From contig OX387183.1 of the NCBI GenBank assembly GCA_947561395.2, positions 2,489,883 through 2,553,882 on the forward strand: DNA of 64,000 nt. The letters are read 5' to 3'. Source of the DNA: Buxus sempervirens (lineage: Eukaryota > Streptophyta > Magnoliopsida > Buxales > Buxaceae). Position 1 is the stretch's first letter. Each line of letters begins with the position of its first letter. Positions 60,130 to 64,000 of the stretch are shown here, one piece after another. The notes below the pieces were generated by a model. That model saw nothing but the letters and a program-made list of their open reading frames with translations. It was not told where the DNA came from and did no database searches. The translations under genes and the position numbers were made by a program.

Positions 60130-60564
60130 TGTAGACACCTCAAAATTGCACGATTTTTGATAAATCTTAAAGGAGAGAAATATTTTATTGGAATTTTCAA
60201 TTCTTTGCATTGGGTGTTAGATCCTTAACCCATTTGAATCCAAAACCGTAAAGGAAAAGGCCCGAATTCAATCTTTTGTGCAAAGTCAAACTTTTTCCGG
60301 TTGAATTTTGTTGACTTTTGACCCCAGAAAATGAAATATTTTTTAAAGCCAGATTTCAAGATAATTTTTCCTGGTAATCAGGTTTTTAGCCATGTTATTG
60401 CATAAAAGAATTTTTTGAGATTTTAAATCTTGACGAATACCTTGGTTTTAACATGTTGAATCTTTTTACCGGACCTGAAAAATCGGAATTTTGCCTAGAA
60501 TTGGAAATTTGACTTTTTATTCACTTGGAATTTGGGTCTGGAACTATTTTTAATGGATTCAAAT

Positions 60565-60582
60565 GGGGGGGGGGGGGGGGGG
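60565..60582. repeat. G18 homopolymer
   Basis: Run of 18 G; the matching place in the solo LTR has a shorter run of about 8 C on the plus strand. Confidence 0.9.
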
Positions 60583-60591
60583 TGTTTGCTT

Positions 60592-60667
60592 ATTTACATG
60601 CAATATCTTAAGTAAATGGAGATTAAGAAATACGAGGACATTTACTTAAATGATATTACATGTAAAT
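60592..60667. repeat. Long hairpin in U3
   Basis: Same foldback as 53153-53228, with arms ATTTACATG... and ...ATGTAAAT. Confidence 0.85.
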
Positions 60668-60711
60668 AAGTATTGCCTGTGTTAAAATTCAGAAAAAAGG
60701 CTTCTTTCCTT

Positions 60712-60775
60712 GTATCCGACAGATAATGTCGGATACAAATAGGTTCCCTTGTATCCGACCTGAGTTGTCGGATAC
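60712..60775. repeat. U3 palindromes (GTATCCGAC / GTCGGATAC type)
   Basis: Two 25-bp units, 60712-60736 and 60751-60775, have perfect 9-bp arms and 7-bp centres. The arm differs from the Tat-type element's GTATCCGGT by two bases, with both sides changed together. Confidence 0.85.
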
Positions 60776-60940
60776 AAGGTCTTTGCTCAAATTTGGGGTT
60801 TTCCGAGAGTTTTCACTTTTTACTGTCATATCCTTCATTAAAGGAGTGGAAATCTCGGAAATAGCCTTAGGGTTAAGTGTGAGGGGTTCTAGTCATCATT
60901 TTGTGTCTAGCATCATGCCAACCCTAACCCTAGCCTTTGC

Positions 60941-60946
60941 CTATAA
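60941..60946 (+). promoter_or_regulatory. TATA box of the LTR at 60130
   Basis: CTATAAATAGGAGGCTCCTCC context, identical to that of the Tat-type 5' LTR. Confidence 0.75.
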
Positions 60947-63218
60947 ATAGGAGGCTCCTCCTTAAGCAAATGGCCATTTAACTCTTGCCAAGAAGTTTTG
61001 CCAAGAAGTTGGAGATCAAAGAGCTTCGAGTGAAGAGGGGAACCGCTTCAGTCTTGCTTCCAGAAGCCCAGGTAAGCCTCAAACCTCTCTTTATTTTTTT
61101 ACATTCTAGATCTAGATCTCTTCTTCTACCTTTTTGTAGAACAAGGCCTCTTCTATGTGTATGAAAACCCTTCTCCTACTCAAAGTACCTCGAGACTCCC
61201 CTTAGCCGTAAAACGTGAAGGCGGGATCTAGGGGAAACGAGACTAGGAATTGATCCTAGTATTAGAACATATTTGAATAAGCCTTTTGAATCTATGAAAA
61301 CCGTTTCATATTCAAAGTATCCCAAGATTATCTTGAAAAACCGTGTTTAACGGGGAGAGAGAACTAAGGGAAACGATAATGGAACGGAACCCTAGGTTGT
61401 TCTAGAACCCCATTGGATTGATCTAAATGCATGATATATGTTATTATGTTGGAATAAGCCTTGTGATTCTATGAAAACCGTTTTATATTCAAAGTACCCC
61501 AAGATTATCTTGAAGAACCGTGTTTAACGGGGAGAGAGAACTAAGGGAAACGATAATGGAACGGAACCCTAGGTTGTTCTAGAACCCCTTTTGATTGATA
61601 TGAATGCATGCCATATGTTGTTATATTGTTCTTGAATGGATTTTTATACACATACACACATAGCACTTGTTTTGTCGGATTTGGCTCATATTTCGGATTC
61701 ATTGCATTCATTGTGATAAATCTGGAATAAATAGCCTCAAATAATTTTGGAATATTTCTGGTTGGTTTTCAATGTGATTTCAAGCAAGTTTTGTTGAGTA
61801 TTGAAGGCCTCTAGGTCCAACCTCTCGGTTTTGGGCACTTTTGCTCAATATTGGGTCTTTTTGGCATATTCTTTCCAATCGGAGAGAATGGTGAGCCAAG
61901 CTTGTCCCCTAATATTTCTAGAGGTTCTTCAACACTTTTTGCAGTGATTTTGATTCATCTTGCATGGATTCCACACACTGGATCACTGTTTTAAATTGAT
62001 TTTACTCAAAAAGGGCTTAACTTGCAGCAACTGTACCCCAACTTCGGACACTCGTAACTTCATCGTCAGGATGAATTTTGGAGTGATTCTAGAGCCATGG
62101 GAAAGGTGAGGCTGTATAGTTTATTCCTGTAAAATGTCATTAATTTCTATCAAGTAGATTTTTGACACCTCTCTGTCGAAGTTGATAGGTCAGTTCAGGT
62201 CTGAATACGGAACATGTCACTTCGACTGAGCGCTATGTGTTCGTTTTAAGTCCGATTCGAATGATTATTGTTTCTGAGTTTTCCTTTGGAAGTCTAGTTT
62301 CAAATCCAGTTGGTTTTATAATTTTTGGACTCCATTTGTGTCGTTGGTAACAGATTTACTTAGAATTGCTCAATGGCACTTTTATATGTAAATGTATGAT
62401 CTTCGGGGCCTGTTCGGGAGACCAACCAAGGCACATCCAAATAAATTTTTGTATGAGGCTAGTTTCATTTGAAAGATGGTCATACAGACTTCACTCACAC
62501 CAAATTTCATGGATTTATATGAAGCCGATTTTTCTAAATGATTTTCCAACATTGCCCACTTATCACTTTTAATTATCTCTAACAGCACTTTTAAAAGGGG
62601 AATAACTCCTAGGATTTTAATCGGAATGGATTGAAAATTTGCATGAGTCTTCTATCTATCATAATCTTTCAAATGAATTTGGTTTGATTTGATTTAAATT
62701 GGATTTGAATGATTTCAAGACAAATGGTTCTTGCTTTTACCGAATTTTCCGGATTTAACTCAACTTGGTTTTGTGCAACTTTTGCTTTGATTTCCATCTT
62801 TTGGTGATATTCCAGAAGTGATATTGACATAAAAGAGGATCTGGAATTCATTTGGATTTTCATGTGAAGATATCATACATTTATCCTTTTTCAAGGTTTT
62901 TCATGATTTTTAGCAAGCTTTCCTATTTTTTTGCATGAACAACACTTGGCAACCACCTTGTGTGGGTGAATGGGGGTGCCTAACACCTTCCCCCGTTCAT
63001 AATCTAATCCCCTTACCTATCTCTGGATTTGATTTTCAAGTAGAGTTATTTTTACTCTAGTATTTGCCTTTAGCTCTTTTTGCTTATTTTGAATCTTTTG
63101 GTATCCATTTACACCCCAAAAATCTGAATGGTGGCGACCCTATTGGCTTGTTTGGTTTAGTTGGAAAAACAAGAAAATTGCATAAAAACCAAGAAAAAAT
63201 GAAATTTCGGCAGTGTAG

Positions 63219-64000
63219 TGTGAGACATGGGAAAAAAAATCAATCTAATGATTTCCTCAATCATCACACGGGATTAAATTAAACAAAGAGTCGCCACCAT
63301 TCAATTTAGGTGTGAATGGACACCAAAATATTAAATAAGCACAAGAGGCAAATTTTAGGGCAAAATATCCCTCCTAAAAAAAAACAACCAGAGATGGGTA
63401 AGGGGATTAAGTTATGAACAAGGGAAGGTGTTAGGCACCCCTATTCATCCACACAAGGTGGTTGCCAGGTATTTTTCATGTTAAAATAAAGGAAAAAGCT
63501 TGCTATAAAAATCAGGAAAAATCACAAAAAAAACAAAAATATATGGTTTTTTCATATGAATAGTCTGATTGATCCAGAACTATCAAACATGATCATACCA
63601 TTCCTAGGGTTTCAGGATCAAAACAAAATTGAGATAAAATCAAATAAAATCAATTTAAAGTGAAAAATCCAAAAATCTGGCTTCAAGTCAAATTCTAGAA
63701 ATCTGGAAAAATATGATTTTTATAAAATATTTCAAAATTGAACTTGAATAGTCCAGGACATAGATAAAGCCCAAATTTCACATTAAATCCAAAAATAAAA
63801 ACCAAAAATACCCTCGTTGATGAAAAACACCAAAAGGGGAGAATTTAGACCGTAGGGTCTTATCTCAATAATGAAAAACAATTTTAAAAAACATCTCATG
63901 AAACCCTAGAATTTATTTTCAGGCTTCTAGATTCAGATCTACCATATTGATCATGATAAATCCAAGATCTTAGCCTAATACCACAAAAATCACGAAAACA
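63219..64000 (-). mobile_element. LTR of the non-autonomous family, running off the window
   Basis: It begins TGTGAGACATGGG and matches the minus strand of the LTR at 2598-4373 from its 3' end inward, including the U5 hairpin (63414-63448). It is inserted near the 3' end of the LTR at 60130. TGTAG at 63214-63218 would be the left target duplication; the right copy is outside the window. Confidence 0.9.

Larger units (their letters stand above)
60130..63218 (+). mobile_element. LTR of a Tat-type element, cut near its 3' end
   Basis: It begins TGTAGACACCTC at 60130. Its first 550 bp match the solo LTR at 50807-53679 (minus strand), and later parts resemble the 5' LTR of the Tat-type element at 28133-30397. 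It has a long hairpin (60592-60667), GTATCCGAC/GTCGGATAC palindromes (60712-60775), a TATA box (60941-60946), a splice donor (61072), repeated CCGTAAAACGTGAAG-like blocks and the U5 hairpin (62966-63000). The CCATGTCTCACA end is missing because another LTR starts at 63219. Whether it is a solo LTR or the left end of an element cannot be told here. Confidence 0.88.

Overview
The window is nuclear DNA of a flowering plant, probably a eudicot. The evidence is a class III peroxidase gene with the classic four-exon layout, GT-AG introns, Ty3/gypsy and Ty1/copia LTR retrotransposons, a CACTA DNA transposon and an L1-type LINE. The species cannot be named from this sequence. No intact host gene was found. 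The host genes present are two tandem, damaged class III peroxidase genes on the minus strand, and almost everything else is transposons nested inside or between them.

Layout, left to right. (1) A large solo-LTR-like element at 199-35463 (target duplication CGAAG) lies 3' of peroxidase pseudogene A (35683-36188). (2) Inside it sits a non-autonomous LTR retrotransposon on the plus strand (2598-32469, duplication TATAC) with 1.8-kb LTRs and no gag or pol. (3) Inside that sits a 21.4-kb Ty3/gypsy element of the Tat/Ogre type on the minus strand (9038-30397, duplication CTTAC). It carries gag, protease, RT, RNase H, an extra archaeal-type RNase H and integrase. Between pol and its 3' LTR it carries two intron-containing genes in antisense: a seven-exon plant-mobile-domain gene (12466-15137) with no stop codon, and a DUF7745-like gene (15617-17323) with one in-frame TAG. 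(4) Peroxidase pseudogene B stretches from 54061 down to 38191. An 11.4-kb CACTA element (39235-50631, duplication TTA) lies in its intron 2 and a 2.9-kb solo LTR (50807-53679, duplication GTTGG) lies in its exon 2. The CACTA element has captured exons 1-2 of a TFL1/CEN-like gene and three exons of a second plant gene, and it contains a copia element (41246-45992, duplication TATAG). (5) The right end holds a small MITE-like element, a degenerate LINE, an LTR (60130-63218) cut into the LINE, and a further LTR (63219-end) cut into that one.

The most interesting signal is shared non-coding architecture. The non-autonomous plus-strand element and the coding minus-strand element are colinear outside coding regions: palindrome array in U3, TATA box, leader splice donor, covarying U5 hairpin, tRNA primer site, a near-identical leader block, a second palindrome array, then a tandem array of covarying hairpins. 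The U3 palindromes (GTATCCGGT...ACCGGATAC in the coding element) also sit immediately upstream of the TATA box of the antisense DUF7745 gene and at the head of the antisense PMD gene. Related LTRs carry arrays of the same design with different arm sequences. A plausible reading is a retrotransposon that encodes accessory host-derived proteins under the same cis-signals as its LTR and shares packaging and regulatory signals with a non-coding partner. This is inference and needs testing.
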